Shown in pieces: positions 11,746-22,927 of a stretch of 64,000 nucleotides of DNA (position 1 is the first letter of the stretch; every line of letters begins with the position of its first letter). The stretch covers positions 62,001 to 126,000 of the forward strand of contig JAKUHH010000058.1 of assembly GCA_022701365.1 (NCBI GenBank). Direction: 5' to 3'. The notes beneath the pieces are model-generated. The model was not told the DNA's origin, did no database searches, and saw nothing but the letters and a program-made list of their open reading frames with translations. This stretch comes from Mycocentrospora acerina (lineage: Eukaryota; Ascomycota; Dothideomycetes; Pleosporales). The position numbers and the translations under genes were made by a program.

Positions 11746-13445
11746 TCAGAGATTACGACGTCTTGTTTCAATATACACCGGTTGGGGGACTTTGAATCTA
11801 ACGACGAACAAAGGCAGAGGCTGCTTTGGTAGTGGTTTGAAATCGTAGTTCAAGAGAAGATGCGCAAAAATGATTTTCAATTCGTGTGCGACAAAGAAGC
11901 GGCCAGGACTACGAATAATTAGTCGAAAATCTCAAAGCAGAATTCATAGTAAGCGTATTGCAGCTTCTTCAGCTTGTCATACGCATTAATGGATACGTAC
12001 CACGCATGTCTTCCATGTCCGAATGGAAGGTGTCGATCCCCTGTCGTGACAAGACCGGTTTGCTTCAACTTCAATGTATCTGTCTTCTGCTTCTCTCCAA
12101 CTTCCGTAGCATCAAATGCTTCCCTGGCACGAGAATAGCGAAAAGCATCATACTTGAGGGGATCTTCATGCAAATCGTCATCAAGGGCAACAGGAGTCCA
12201 GGGGCACGACACGATAGTACCATACGGCAAGTGATAACCCTCCGGTGTTGTAATGCCTTCTTTCACGATGACTTTTCGTTGAACAAATGTCAAGGCAATC
12301 GGCGAGGCGCGTTGTGATTCGCGAATTGCAGAGTCCATGCGATGCATCCTCGCCAAACCTTGTTTCGTCCAGCCACCTTCTTCCTGAAGTATACGTTGAG
12401 CCTCCTCTCTTAAGCTTTCAATGACCTCACTGTCCGCCGTGAGAAGATGGGTCATTGTTTCCGAGGCAGTTAACGACGTGGTATGAATGCTTGCAAAGTT
12501 GATGGGTAGCATGCGTTTGGCGATACGATATGGATCAGCTTCGTCGCTTCTACCTTCTGTAAGTGCAGTCCGGATGCTCCATGTGATAAAGTCGTTGGGA
12601 GCTTGCCACGTTTTGTAGTCGGGGTGATCGTCATTTTTCCTTTTAATGTCTTGAATCCGTCGTTTAATTAACGGAACGGTATACCTCGACGATTTCCAGT
12701 AATGGTACTTCGACGCAAGTCCAAGAACATTCCCAAACACCCAATGTAGCGTTTGTGGTATCAGAAAGAGAACCATCTGTGTTCGGATAACGTCCATGGT
12801 GAAGCCCAGCACAGCGTCGAGCAATCCTTGTTCGCGACACAGCGGTTCACCAACCACCATTCGATTTGTGATCTTTGGAACTAGTCTCATAAATGTGTCC
12901 ATAACTTCGAACTTGCTGAAATTGACGGTATCCATTCCGAATAAATCCTCGACATCACGTATTACCTCGTCCTCAAGGTCGGGAACGATTGCGTTGAGGT
13001 TTCGGACCAAGTTCTTGTGCACTACATGCTCATGATACGGATCTTTTAGTATGATGGGCTTGACGAAGGCATACTCCCCCTGTAAAAGATCGTAATGCGC
13101 TCCACTTGTGCTAAGAACTGAGTCTGGTTGGTCTAGCATCCAGCTCATCTGTGATCTCGGGACGACGACCTCAGCGGACATGCCTAGAACTGCTGGTAGC
13201 AGAAAAATCCTGTCATGCTTGCTGTACTTGTCGTACCCTTCCATAACCCATTCTCTACTTTTGGTAACTGCAAAAAAGTTGCGAACGCTCGCAATCCAGC
13301 CTTTGCCGTAGCCTACATACGGTAGTGACGGTGGTAGCTGAGTAAGGTAAATATAACTGTAAGCTGTCGAAGCGAGCCAAAACGCTGGGAGAGCGGCGAG
13401 TACGATGTATATAGGTGGCGGAATAGACTCGAGAAATTGTGCCAT
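11746..13445 (-). CDS. Cytochrome P450 monooxygenase
   Basis: A haem-thiolate monooxygenase anchored in the ER membrane. Two exons, 13445-12001 and 11908-11746, join in frame to 535 residues. The N-terminus has a hydrophobic anchor (IYIVLAALPAFWLAS). The K-helix ExxR appears as ESQR, followed by the YDAFRYSR region and the haem loop PFGHGRHAC. The haem-ligand Cys (about 482) is split by the 92-bp intron, TG before and T after, and the frame continues CPGRFFVAHELK. Reading through the intron would wrongly show a Trp in place of the ligand. The I-helix is NFASIHTTS, lacking the usual acidic residue before the Thr, as in ent-kaurene-oxidase-like fungal P450s. The substrate is unknown. A 2OG/Fe(II) oxygenase gene on the same strand lies 960 bp upstream, so a shared pathway is possible. 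Confidence 0.92.
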
Positions 13446-14405
13446 TCTCAGGTGTTACTTTAACAAGGGCCACGAGCTGTGCAGCAAGAGCCGTTCCAAA
13501 TAATCCAAAAGTGCTTTTGATGGGAATTGGTAAGTATTCTCTTAAGAAAGACGAATGACAATACGGTCTTGAGAAGATGAGAAAGTAATGAGTTATTTAC
13601 TTGTGCTTACGGATCGTGTCCTTCCGATATTCAGGAGATTGATATGACGCACGTTCATGAATCTAGCGTCAAGCATACACATCCAATTACGAGATGCGGA
13701 AGCTCCACCGAAAAGCAAAAACGCTCGAATGGTGACGTTGCTTATACAACACTCAATTGCTCTCAAGTCACCTCACCGACATTCCCCTTGACGCGTTGTG
13801 CAATAGTTAGTTCATATAACTCGAGAATCTGTGGTGAGGAGCACTGAGAATATCATCTGAGATGTACGTTTACCACGCAATCAGGATCCGCCCAGTCAAG
13901 ATACGTTCACCTTCAATGCTATGTTGGGTAGCGCGTGATACCCTTAGGTGTGCAGTAGGAACGATTCGTACAAATCAAATGTCACAGAATCATCTACACG
14001 AGTAACTGCAAAAGGTACTACCGTCCCCAGCACGAATTGTGCATCCGCAATCTCCAAAGTAACGTCCCAAGAGACGCAGAATATTGCATAGCTATTAACC
14101 TGCTCAATGAAAGACATTGATTGATCACGAGAAGCTGTTTCTCATCTCAAATCAGATCATTGCTACGGCTTGAGATGTGGGTACGGTCTCAAGTTTATGA
14201 CTGGTAGTTCCACCAAAAGCTGAAACTCATGTTGCGCAAATGAGCTGCAAGTGATAAAGTGCCGTCGTAAAGATGTGATGTCATGATGGATTTCAAGTTT
14301 GTCGTAGCACGCTGAAATGCGAACTGGTCGGCTTATGTAGTCTCACACCATCTGCTTATCCGATGAGACTCTTGGCCTTGTCAACCACCGCGAGTGTTGC
14401 CTCAT
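13446..14405. other. Intergenic region between P450 and 2OG oxygenase
   Basis: No gene is supported. It should contain the P450 promoter (start at 13445, minus strand) and the 3' end of the oxygenase transcript. I saw no strong repeat or motif. Confidence 0.5.
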
Positions 14406-15639
14406 CTACTCTTCCTTCTCATCCTTCCTCTGTTTGTCGAAAAAAGATTCATTCTCCCAGAAGCCTGCGCCGTCCTTTGTCGTTGCATTCAATCTCTCAA
14501 GTATATACTCCCCGGCTCTAATTGGCTTCCACTTCGTCTCCTCACCTGCTTGTAAGCACGTAGGTAAGGTTTCAACGACAGTATCATAATTTACTGAAAA
14601 AAAGAATGGTACGCTGTACCTCGCCTCACTGCTCCGGTTAACTACCCTGTGCACGGTGCTCTTATAAAGCCCGTTTGTCCATCGCATGAGGAAATCTGCA
14701 ACATTAACAATGAACATATTGGGCATGAAAGAAGCGATATGCCACTCGCCAGATGGCTTCAAAATTTCCAAGCCAGGTGTTGAGGAAGTCAAAAGTAGCG
14801 TGAAACACTCGTAGTCCGAGTGAGCGCCGAGACCAACCTGTTCGTTTACTGAAGTCGAGGTCAGCGGGTTTTTAGGCCGCGGGTAGTAAAGAAGTCTAGC
14901 TATACCACCTGGATGGGTGGTCATAGAGTCAAAATAGGCTTCAGGTAGTGAAAGCGACAATGCGAAGAGGCGGAATAGATGGCGTGCAAGGTCAAGTACC
15001 TAACCACTATTCAGCACAAACTCAAATGCCAAAGGTGATGTGACAATCTATAATTAGATTATTTGGCGAACAACTCACAGCTCCATAGTATTCCTTAATA
15101 TCGGCATAGAATCCTGGCAGATCCTCCTCCTTGGGCCACAGGTTTCCGTTTTCTCTCGACCCATCCAAGTTTCGATACAAACCATCCCCCCCACTCCTAT
15201 CCAAGCCAGCTTCGTAAGAAAAGTTAAAGCACTCTTTGATCTCTTGGTCACCAGCAATTGACGTGTATTCACTAGGCTCGTACCCAAGACCCAATTTGCT
15301 CTTTTTAGTATGCAAATCTTCCTTCTGCTCAGCGCTAAGTTCATCGAAAAAGCGCTGACCCTGTTGCAGCACCCCGCGACACGAACTATCTGCAATGTTA
15401 TGGTTCTTGATGTAAAAGAAGCCAGAAGAAATGCAAGCTTTGCGGATTTCGTCAGCTACCGCTTGGCGGTCCGTGGAGATTGATGAGAACGAAGGGGCAA
15501 GGTCAATGATTGGAATTGCGAAATCCTCGTCGCTAGTTAGGCCATGTGCAGCAAGCCTCGAGTGAAGATAAGCTGCTGCGCCATTGCGAGCTTCGTCGTA
15601 TGTAGTTGAGCCAACAGTACCAAGGTTTGTTGTTGCCAT
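14406..15639 (-). CDS. 2-oxoglutarate/Fe(II)-dependent oxygenase (isopenicillin N synthase-like)
   Basis: A predicted soluble non-haem iron oxygenase that uses 2-oxoglutarate to hydroxylate or desaturate a small molecule. Two exons, 15639-15079 and 14999-14406, join in frame to 384 residues with a 79-bp intron. The N-terminal DIOX_N domain starts around IPIIDLAPSF and includes GFFYIKNHNI. The C-terminal domain carries the iron ligands HSD in GAHSDYECFTLL and the distal His in STVHRVV, and the 2OG-binding Arg in RYSVPFFF. Length and order are normal for the family. The gene is in tandem with the P450 on the same strand, a common arrangement for tailoring enzymes. No polyketide, peptide or terpene synthase is in the window. 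The substrate cannot be predicted from the sequence. Confidence 0.9.
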
Positions 15640-17020
15640 TAGGTACTCGATTTTTCTGGGTTTTGTCGGAGTCTTCTGTCAGCTCGCACGGGACTGAATG
15701 GTCAAAGTTGCAAATGATCGACTGAAGCGGGGCAAAGCGTTTGCGAGCGGAGATCGTGTTTTGTTTTCTTATCTCCGGCCAACTAGTGCACCACCGCTAG
15801 TATTGAGGCAACTGCGAACTCAGCTCGGAGAGATTGATTAATTACTTTTTGTACTGGGCGAGAAAACTCTGCGCATTTGGGAGCGTGTGCTTCTAGTTTT
15901 ACTAGAACTGATTTTGTTGCTGTATTGATTTGCACATTGTGGTGCTCCTCTCGTAGCTGTCCATCGACGAAACCGAACTCCCTCGTATCTCACATCATCA
16001 TCACACCTGCGGGCCACCAGCTCCGCGGCAGATACCACCGCTGTATGATAATGCGTAAACTCAGATCGGATGCAAGCACATCGTCTAAATGCATCTACCA
16101 AGTCACGACATGGATGCTTTGCTCGTGCAATGAAGTTGTATCATCGTGCATTTGGTCCGCATATCTGCTCATCCAAAGTTTAAATCGCTCACAGTGTTGC
16201 CAGCCTTCTTCTTGCTCATTTGAAAGAGTTGATAGGCTGGCATGTTCTCTAATCCATCAACGGCATCTTAAACTTTAGAGTGCGTCCATGACGAAGGTCA
16301 TCGTCAGGCTCTTGTTGGGCAGGATCTCCGTTCATGGCAGTCAAGAGTGGGATGGCGCGACCTGCCAGCCGAAGCTTTCAAGTAATTATTGGGAGAGCTA
16401 GCCCATGCTCATCGGGATCCGACCAGATCTTTTCGTGTGGAGATGGTCCGCGGCGATGCAATCCCGCCGGATGGCGATCCTGTCTCCACCCACCCGCAGC
16501 ATCTCATTGCAAGCGCCTCGCTACATGTATGCACGCGTATAGTGCCGTGAACCAATGCAAAAGCATGCACGACCGAGCTCCAGCTCTAAGCAAACAGCAT
16601 CATCATCAACAATACTAACATGGTACAGTGCACTTGCGGACTCGATGCTTCTTGCCACTTATGGACGGATGAAGACATTTTGTGGGCCTGTTGGCAGTGT
16701 TCAGGTCGCCGTCTACGCATGCCGTATAGCTGCTGCATGATTGGCTTCTTCGATTTCGAGCATCATGCCCTCAATCGGTGAAGTGGTTGGTGATACCCCT
16801 CAGCTGAAGTTGAGGGGCCTTCAACAAATTGTAGGACATGACGCAAGCCTCATTCGCTGCACGGAGTTGCGTGCTTACGAGCTCCCCAAGCAATAAAGCA
16901 TTGGCACAGCTCTCGATATGATTTTTTGCCATAAAGTTGCGGCTCCCCCACGGCTACTTTGATTGTTCACTCATCTCTCATATCTTCCATCTTTGCCAAT
17001 AATTCATAATCTTCGCAATC
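15640..17020. other. Intergenic region, divergent promoters
   Basis: About 1.4 kb between the minus-strand oxygenase and the plus-strand coiled-coil gene. Several short frames on both strands (15838-16740) have no recognisable product and biased composition, so I do not call them. The region probably holds both promoters. Confidence 0.5.
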
Positions 17021-18997
17021 ATGACAGACACTCATAGCGAACTCCCCAACATCACTCCCGAGAAGCTCACTATGATGAAAATCCGGGCCGGCGGTTTCGA
17101 GAACGAGCTGCTCTCTGAGCCTAACACGCCACTTCGCGAGCGAAACTCGATGGCATTTGGGCATTCCGGCGAGTCGCGTGAGGCACGCTCGTCATCTGTC
17201 ACCCGTCGCACCAGCCGCGCAGTCAGCTCGTCTCGTCGAAGCTCATTACTGGCATCTCACCGCGTTTCAGCTTCCAAGGAGCTCACATCTGGCGCAGAGG
17301 GCAAGTTCTATGCCCTCATGGATCTAATGTCCACTGCTTCTCGGGAAGCCTCGTCTCTTAAAGAGTCTTTCTCTCGCATCATTGCTGAGCGTGATGCGCT
17401 ATTCCGTGAGCGAGAAGAGCTCCTTGTGCGTGTGGAAGAGATCACTGAGATCATTGAGACGAAGGAGCGCGAGCACTCTCACCATGGCCACGAAGCCGAC
17501 GAAAGGAAGAGGCAGGTAGAAAAGTTGCTCCTCGAGCTCTCAGTTGCCCTCGCAGCTGTTGCAGACCACAAGAAGCAGGTCACTGACCGAGATCACCAAA
17601 TTGAGCATTTTCGCCTTGAACTCGTGGAGTTACAGAGTACTGTCTCCAACACACATGGTCAACACAACAAGATCAAAGCTGAGCTTGAGGCTCTATTCCT
17701 CAAACTCAAGGCAGCCGAACACGACCGCGACCATGCCATAGAGGATTCCAACAAGCATCATGGCGAGCTTCGCAACATCCTGCGTGAGCATACTGACTTG
17801 AAGAGCAAGTACCTTGACACCCATACGAGATTCGAATCTTCCCGAAAGGAGATTACCACCCTCCACGAACGCATCTCGACCTGGGAGCACGAGCGGGATG
17901 AGTTCCTTCACGAGAAGGACCGTCTCAATGAGGAGCACAAGAGACTCAGACTCAAGTCAGAGGAGACCTCTAGAGAACTCATTGAGTTGACCGAGCGTCA
18001 CGATCGTGTGCAACGCGACTTCCACAAGTCGAAAGAAATCCTACGCATCGCCGAGGATGCCCGCGACGAATACCATCATACGATTGATATCCTGCGTCGC
18101 GAGCTCAAGGTTAAATCAGTTGGCTGGGAGGAGGCTGACCAACGCGTCGGCGAGATCACACTTCAGCACGAGCATCTTAAGAGGGAGGTTATCTCTCTGA
18201 GGGAGAAACATACACTGGTTGAAGTCGAACGAACTGAGCTTCGTGAACGCATCGAGAGGTCTCGTGAGGAGCTCCGCTTGATCATTATCGAGCGCGATCA
18301 ACTCAAGGAAGACGTACACGACGGTGGTTTAAAGATCGCCGACGGTCACCGCCGCATTCAAATTCTTGAAGAGTCTCTTCGTGCTGCAGAGCTTACTATT
18401 ACTAATCTCACCTCCGAAGTCCAGACGCTCACTACGCGCATCTCAGTCCATGTCCGCGACGACGAGGAACACCGATCCCGTCATAAGCACCACGACAGTG
18501 AATTGTCGGGTCTCAGGGAGAAGATTCTTATCTTCCAGGCTGAGATTCGCGCCATCACTGAGGCTCGCGACCGCTACCACCGCGAGCTCGACAGCTGGAG
18601 GTCCAAGTACGAGGAAGTTACCGAGACCATCTCCGAGTACCAGGATGGTAGTAGTGAGCTCGAATTTGAGATTGAGAGTCTGCGTACACTGCTGCATGAG
18701 GTGCGCGAGGAGAAAGAGGTTGCCATTGCGGCCCGTCACGCGGCTGATCGCGAGAGGGACTCCATCTACGCTAAATATGAGGAGAAGTGCAGAGAGATGG
18801 AGAGGTATGTCGAAGAGAGTGCAGCCAATTCTCTGCAGGCGAGCAGGAGTGCAGCCAAGTCTTCATTCACGCGCACCTTGACCCGCTCTGCTTCATCAGC
18901 TCATCACGAAGGCAAGCACAGCGGAAATGGTGGTCATTCGCACGGGAACCATGCTGTCCATGCACACGGCAACCACGCCACGTTTGGCTCCCCGTGA
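17021..18997 (+). CDS. Long coiled-coil protein with His-rich tail
   Basis: A single uninterrupted frame of 658 codons from the ATG at 17021. Residues 1-90 are polar and Ser/Arg-rich (SSSVTRRTSRAVSSSRRSS), suggesting a disordered, phosphorylatable head. Residues about 95-610 are almost entirely coiled coil, rich in Glu, Arg, Lys and His with heptad-like spacing. The tail after about 625 is Gly/His-rich (HSGNGGHSHGNHAVHAHGNH). There is no transmembrane segment, signal peptide or enzyme motif. Such proteins act as scaffolds or cytoskeletal tethers, but I recognise no specific family and assign no function. The high His content inside the coil is unusual. Codon use is GC-leaning and regular, so the gene is real. 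Confidence 0.85.
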   Translation: MTDTHSELPNITPEKLTMMKIRAGGFENELLSEPNTPLRERNSMAFGHSGESREARSSSVTRRTSRAVSSSRRSSLLASHRVSASKELTSGAEGKFYALMDLMSTASREASSLKESFSRIIAERDALFREREELLVRVEEITEIIETKEREHSHHGHEADERKRQVEKLLLELSVALAAVADHKKQVTDRDHQIEHFRLELVELQSTVSNTHGQHNKIKAELEALFLKLKAAEHDRDHAIEDSNKHHGELRNILREHTDLKSKYLDTHTRFESSRKEITTLHERISTWEHERDEFLHEKDRLNEEHKRLRLKSEETSRELIELTERHDRVQRDFHKSKEILRIAEDARDEYHHTIDILRRELKVKSVGWEEADQRVGEITLQHEHLKREVISLREKHTLVEVERTELRERIERSREELRLIIIERDQLKEDVHDGGLKIADGHRRIQILEESLRAAELTITNLTSEVQTLTTRISVHVRDDEEHRSRHKHHDSELSGLREKILIFQAEIRAITEARDRYHRELDSWRSKYEEVTETISEYQDGSSELEFEIESLRTLLHEVREEKEVAIAARHAADRERDSIYAKYEEKCREMERYVEESAANSLQASRSAAKSSFTRTLTRSASSAHHEGKHSGNGGHSHGNHAVHAHGNHATFGSP

Positions 18998-20008
18998 AGT
19001 GCGGGAGGAGCAGGTTCCACTAAGAATCTGGAATTATCACTCGGCATGCGTCCGTGGATGGAATACCATTCGTGGCAACCTGCTCCACGGTGTGGATCTC
19101 CGCTCGGTTCGATGAGTTGGAATAGTCGGTAATTTTTGCAAAAAGTAATAGTCATTGTTTTCCGCTCTCGGTTAAGTAATGACTGTTCGTCACGTTCGTA
19201 GTAATGAAAGTTCCTTTTGATGAATCGTGTTGTTGACACTTCGACTTTGCCCATCCAATAGTGTTGTTGTTGTATTCGGTTAGAACGTATGTGCAAAAAA
19301 GCATATGGCCATCTCATCTACCAACTGAAAAAACGGATTCTGCAACCAGTATGTTTACTTTACACAAACGACGTCACAAACTGCTCAGTAATAACATTTC
19401 GTTTCTCAAACGATCAGGGACAATTCGCAAGTGCCCTGTACACGACACAACACTGTCGCGATATAATACTCCAAACAACTTTATTGGAAGCGTAAGAGAT
19501 GTTGATAGTGTCTTATAGGTATTGAAGATTGAAAAATGACAAGTACCGTGAAATCGCACAGGATATGATTTCAGACGAAAACGTTGTCATACTGAGCGCC
19601 TTTGTATTCACAAAAATAGATGTGTAGATTATGTATGTACATGGGGCATGTATTAACGTCAAAGGAAGATAAAATTCGTTTCGCTCCCACAGCTAAATAT
19701 CGCCCTGGTTTTTCATCGCTCCCCGTACGTCAAGTGGTGTACTACAGCAGACGCAAGGCCATGTGTATGTCTAATTATATTCATGCATTGATTGTTATTT
19801 GTGGTATCCGAGAAGAATATTAAATGTGCATGTTTCTGCTCAGGGTAATTGCTGTGATTAAAGCTTCGGCTGGAACTACTATAAAAATCATGACTTTCAC
19901 AACTGAAGAGAGGAATATAAAAATCCTTATTGATTCATACTACTACGCGGTTAATCATCTCTTCAAACCTACAACACCCCTCACCAAATCAGCACAATAT
20001 ACTATCAC
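18998..20008. other. Intergenic region, convergent 3' ends
   Basis: One kilobase between the stop of the coiled-coil gene and the stop of the F-box gene. Only short unsupported frames are present. It should contain both 3' untranslated regions. Confidence 0.5.
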
Positions 20009-21223
20009 TCAACATCCCATCTCACTCTTCACAACCACACCCTCTATTCCTGCCAAACACCCCAATCTATCCCCCCACCCTCCCTCCCTATCATCCCAAT
20101 TTCTCTCCCACATCCACACGTCCTCTCCAGCCAGTCTTCTCGCCACCCTCCCCTCCCCAACCCAACATTCCCTCACTCCCTCCACGCCCCCAAACACCCT
20201 CCTCACCACGCGATTCTCACTCTCCACCCTCCTCTCCTCATTCTCCCGCCACAGCATTTTTCTCCACACTATTTCTGGGCAATTTTTCCTGCGGCGGCGC
20301 CAGACAGACTGGAACCCCGCGTCCAGACCATCTATCTTCACGAGACGTAAAGACTTTAGACGTGGGAGCCGCGTGCCGAGGATGGAGACAATGCCGGAAA
20401 GGGGAGCGCGGTAGCAGTACGTTTCGCTGCGCATGTTGAGACGCTGGAGAGATGGAAAGCAGGAGGCAAGGGTGGAGAGCTCGTTGACGTCCCATTGGGC
20501 TGTTGCCTCAAAGGAAGTCAGTGTGCGGGGGTGGTGAAATGTGGGGATTAGGGGGTAGAGACGGGAAGGTAGATCGGTGTAGGTTTCCACGCTGCATTCG
20601 TTCTTGTCCACGATGGTGAGTTTGGTTAAGTTTGGGCATTGGGATGCGAGAAAGGATGCGCTGCGTGTTACGACGAGGTTGCTTATCCGCGGGAGTAGGA
20701 ATAGGTCCATGGTGGGCGATGGAGACGGAGACGGAGATGGGGGTGCAGATGTGATTGAGATGCAGGGCTCTGAATACGCGCTCTTGAAGATTTCAACACT
20801 ACGTCGCATCATGCTGACTTCTAGGGTGGTGACAAAGGGGAGTGTGGGTAGGAAGTTGAATATGTCGAGCGCGTCACGGCTGCAGATGTATGCACCGGCA
20901 CACCACCACCATTCGGAGCCAAACATGTCGATTTTGCAGGAGCTGGCATGGCGGGCGGGAAGTGGAGTGGGAGAGAGTTGGCGGAGAGGTCGAGTGATGC
21001 GGAGATTGCGGAAGAGATGGGGGGTTAGGAGGTGGCGGAGGTGTTGGTTTACCAGGGAGAGGGACTTGATTGGTGGGTCGTCGCTTAGATTGTTATCTGG
21101 GGAGAGAAAAGAGCATATCACAAGAATGATGTCTTCACAGAGGTGGGAGAGTGTGGTCTTAGGGTGTGGGACCAGGGTCAAAGAGGGCGTGTTGAAAAGC
21201 GAGTCTCGACGAGTTGGGTCCAT
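20009..21223 (-). CDS. F-box domain protein
   Basis: A single-exon frame of 404 residues. The N-terminal part (about residues 23-75) reads as an F-box: LSHLCEDIILVICSFL, then IKSLSLVNQHLRHLLTPHLFRNL. The region after it has irregular leucine-rich repeat-like segments (FLPTLPFVTTLEV, LASQCPNLTKLTIVD, LASCFPSLQRLNM, LPRLKSLRLVK), usual in fungal F-box adaptors. By family knowledge it would bind Skp1 in an SCF ubiquitin ligase and use the repeats to choose a substrate. A Ser-Pro repeat (PSPSPSPSP) interrupts the middle. The C-terminal 80 residues are Arg/Glu/Trp-rich and less typical. The substrate is unknown. Confidence 0.75.
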   Translation of the reverse strand: MDPTRRDSLFNTPSLTLVPHPKTTLSHLCEDIILVICSFLSPDNNLSDDPPIKSLSLVNQHLRHLLTPHLFRNLRITRPLRQLSPTPLPARHASSCKIDMFGSEWWWCAGAYICSRDALDIFNFLPTLPFVTTLEVSMMRRSVEIFKSAYSEPCISITSAPPSPSPSPSPTMDLFLLPRISNLVVTRSASFLASQCPNLTKLTIVDKNECSVETYTDLPSRLYPLIPTFHHPRTLTSFEATAQWDVNELSTLASCFPSLQRLNMRSETYCYRAPLSGIVSILGTRLPRLKSLRLVKIDGLDAGFQSVWRRRRKNCPEIVWRKMLWRENEERRVESENRVVRRVFGGVEGVRECWVGEGRVARRLAGEDVWMWERNWDDREGGWGDRLGCLAGIEGVVVKSEMGC

Positions 21224-22000
21224 GGTTTTGATACTTTCAAGGCAAGAAGCTGGTGCGGGTGAAACGGTGTTTTTGGTATTAAGAATAATGTTGGAGTCTG
21301 GCTCGATCTAGATATAGCATAGCATGTGGTCAATGAAGCTCCTTGGGATACCAAGAGCTACTGAGCTACCCAATACCATGGAACTATAAAGCTACCCCAC
21401 GTCCGCTGCATGCTTGTTCCCTAGCCGAACTAGTGCATGTACTATTACGTCGTTCAGTCGTTCGGTCATTCACGGCGGGACGTGGAGATCTGAGCAGCGA
21501 GCATGATGGCTCTTGTCTTCTGGTGTTGAGAGCAGCAGGCAATGGAACAGGAGGTGATTGTATGGAAGATGCTGAGGCAGAACACGAGCGTGGGGATCAT
21601 CCGCAGTGTATTTTTAATAAAAGGAGGTACTCATATCACTGCAAATCTAAGCAAGGAGTTAGTCTCTGGCTCTCAAAGATGCTTGGCAAGTTCACGAGGA
21701 GGTAGCAGATAACGCTTCGGTCAGGCTTTGCAAGCTTGTGACGTTATATTTCTGTTGATGTCTGGATCATCCACCATTTTGGATGGTGAGAGCTAATTCC
21801 CTGTGCTCCTGACGTATGTGTCCTAAGCTAGAGTCTGATGGTGTCCAGCGTCACAGACTGAAAGTCACACACAGACGCCAACTGCTCCTTGGTCAGGCCC
21901 AATGTCTTCGTTGTCACGATATGGTACATATAGTACAGTATGTCCAATCCACGACGCATCACCCATGCCGTGTAATTCACAATCATCCCCTGCCATACAC
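21224..22000. other. Intergenic region
   Basis: Between the start of the F-box gene and the stop of bL19m. No supported gene. A frame at 21343-21705 has no recognisable product. Confidence 0.5.
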
Positions 22001-22927
22001 CTACCTCTTCTTGCCTCTGCCCTTGCCCTTCTTTCCGCCCATAGGTGGCGCAACACTTCCCTTCTTCTTGCCGCCCTCGCTCGTGCCAAGCGCCTGCTTC
22101 TGTCTGAGATACATCCTGACGACATTCTCCACACTGCCCTTGTCGTGCTTGACGGTCCTCATGTACGTCAACCTCGCGCGTCTCGCCCGCTTGGCTGCAC
22201 GCTGCACCACCTCGATCCCCTCAACCAGCGGACTGTAGATTTTGTACCACATCTCGACGCCCACGCGCGTCAGCTGTCCGCGCAGCAGGATGGCTGTGTC
22301 AGTGCCCCGCCGCCGGATGTTGATGCAGACGCCTGCAAAAGGGTCGCCGGTGCGCTGTCGCACAAGCAGGATGTCGCCAACACGTGCGCACTCGGGATTG
22401 TCCTTGGCAAAGAGGCGTGTGCGGGCGCCGGTGGGGTCGAGCAGGGCGGCTTGTTTGGACTGGACGACGGCGATGGGGTTGGGGCAGGTTTTCTTGATGT
22501 TGCGGGCGGCAGGCGCGAAGACGGGAATGTTGAGGCGGGCGCCTGGAGGGGCATGTTAGTGTCCAATGCGTGGTCGCCGAGGCAGCCCTGTCTAGCACGT
22601 ACTCAGTCGCGGGATGACGCCCTCTTGTGTGTGCAGCTTCTCGCTCAGCGTCGTCCGGATGGCCTGGTGGTTGGCATACGTCCGCCTGTCGTCACGGACA
22701 CGAATTGCCTTCTTCCCCTTGAACAGCTCGGGAAACAGCGCCCTGTGGACCTTCTCGGTGGCCCGCAATGGCCGCTTGCTCTCCTTCTGTGCAGGCCTCG
22801 CCATGATGGCCGGCGTTGGATTGGCCGTCACAGCAATTGTCTCGGTGCTGGCGAAGCGCTTGTATGGCGCAGGTCGGAGTACAACACGTGTGGCCGTGGC
22901 CCGCGTGCATGGAATGGCGGCTGACAT
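22001..22927 (-). CDS. IMG1: Mitochondrial large-subunit ribosomal protein bL19m
   Basis: A component of the mitochondrial ribosome large subunit. Two exons, 22927-22603 and 22542-22001, join in frame to 288 residues with a 60-bp intron (GTACGT donor). The N-terminus is basic and hydroxylated without acidic residues (ATATRVVLRPAPYKRFAST), fitting a mitochondrial targeting peptide. The C-terminal half is bL19-like: VGDILLVRQRTGDPFAGVC, IRRRGTDTAILLRG, GVEMWYKIYSPLVEGIEVV, then the basic RRARLTYMR. The protein ends in a Lys/Gly-rich tail. It is longer than bacterial L19 because of the targeting peptide and the N-terminal extension, as in fungal homologues (yeast Img1). Confidence 0.92.

Noticed and set aside
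15838..16740. Several 60-130 codon frames on both strands
   Set aside because: They overlap each other, have erratic Cys/Ser composition and no conserved features.
19824..20439. Ser/Pro/His-rich plus-strand frames
   Set aside because: They are antisense shadows of the C-terminal F-box coding region and its 3' flank.
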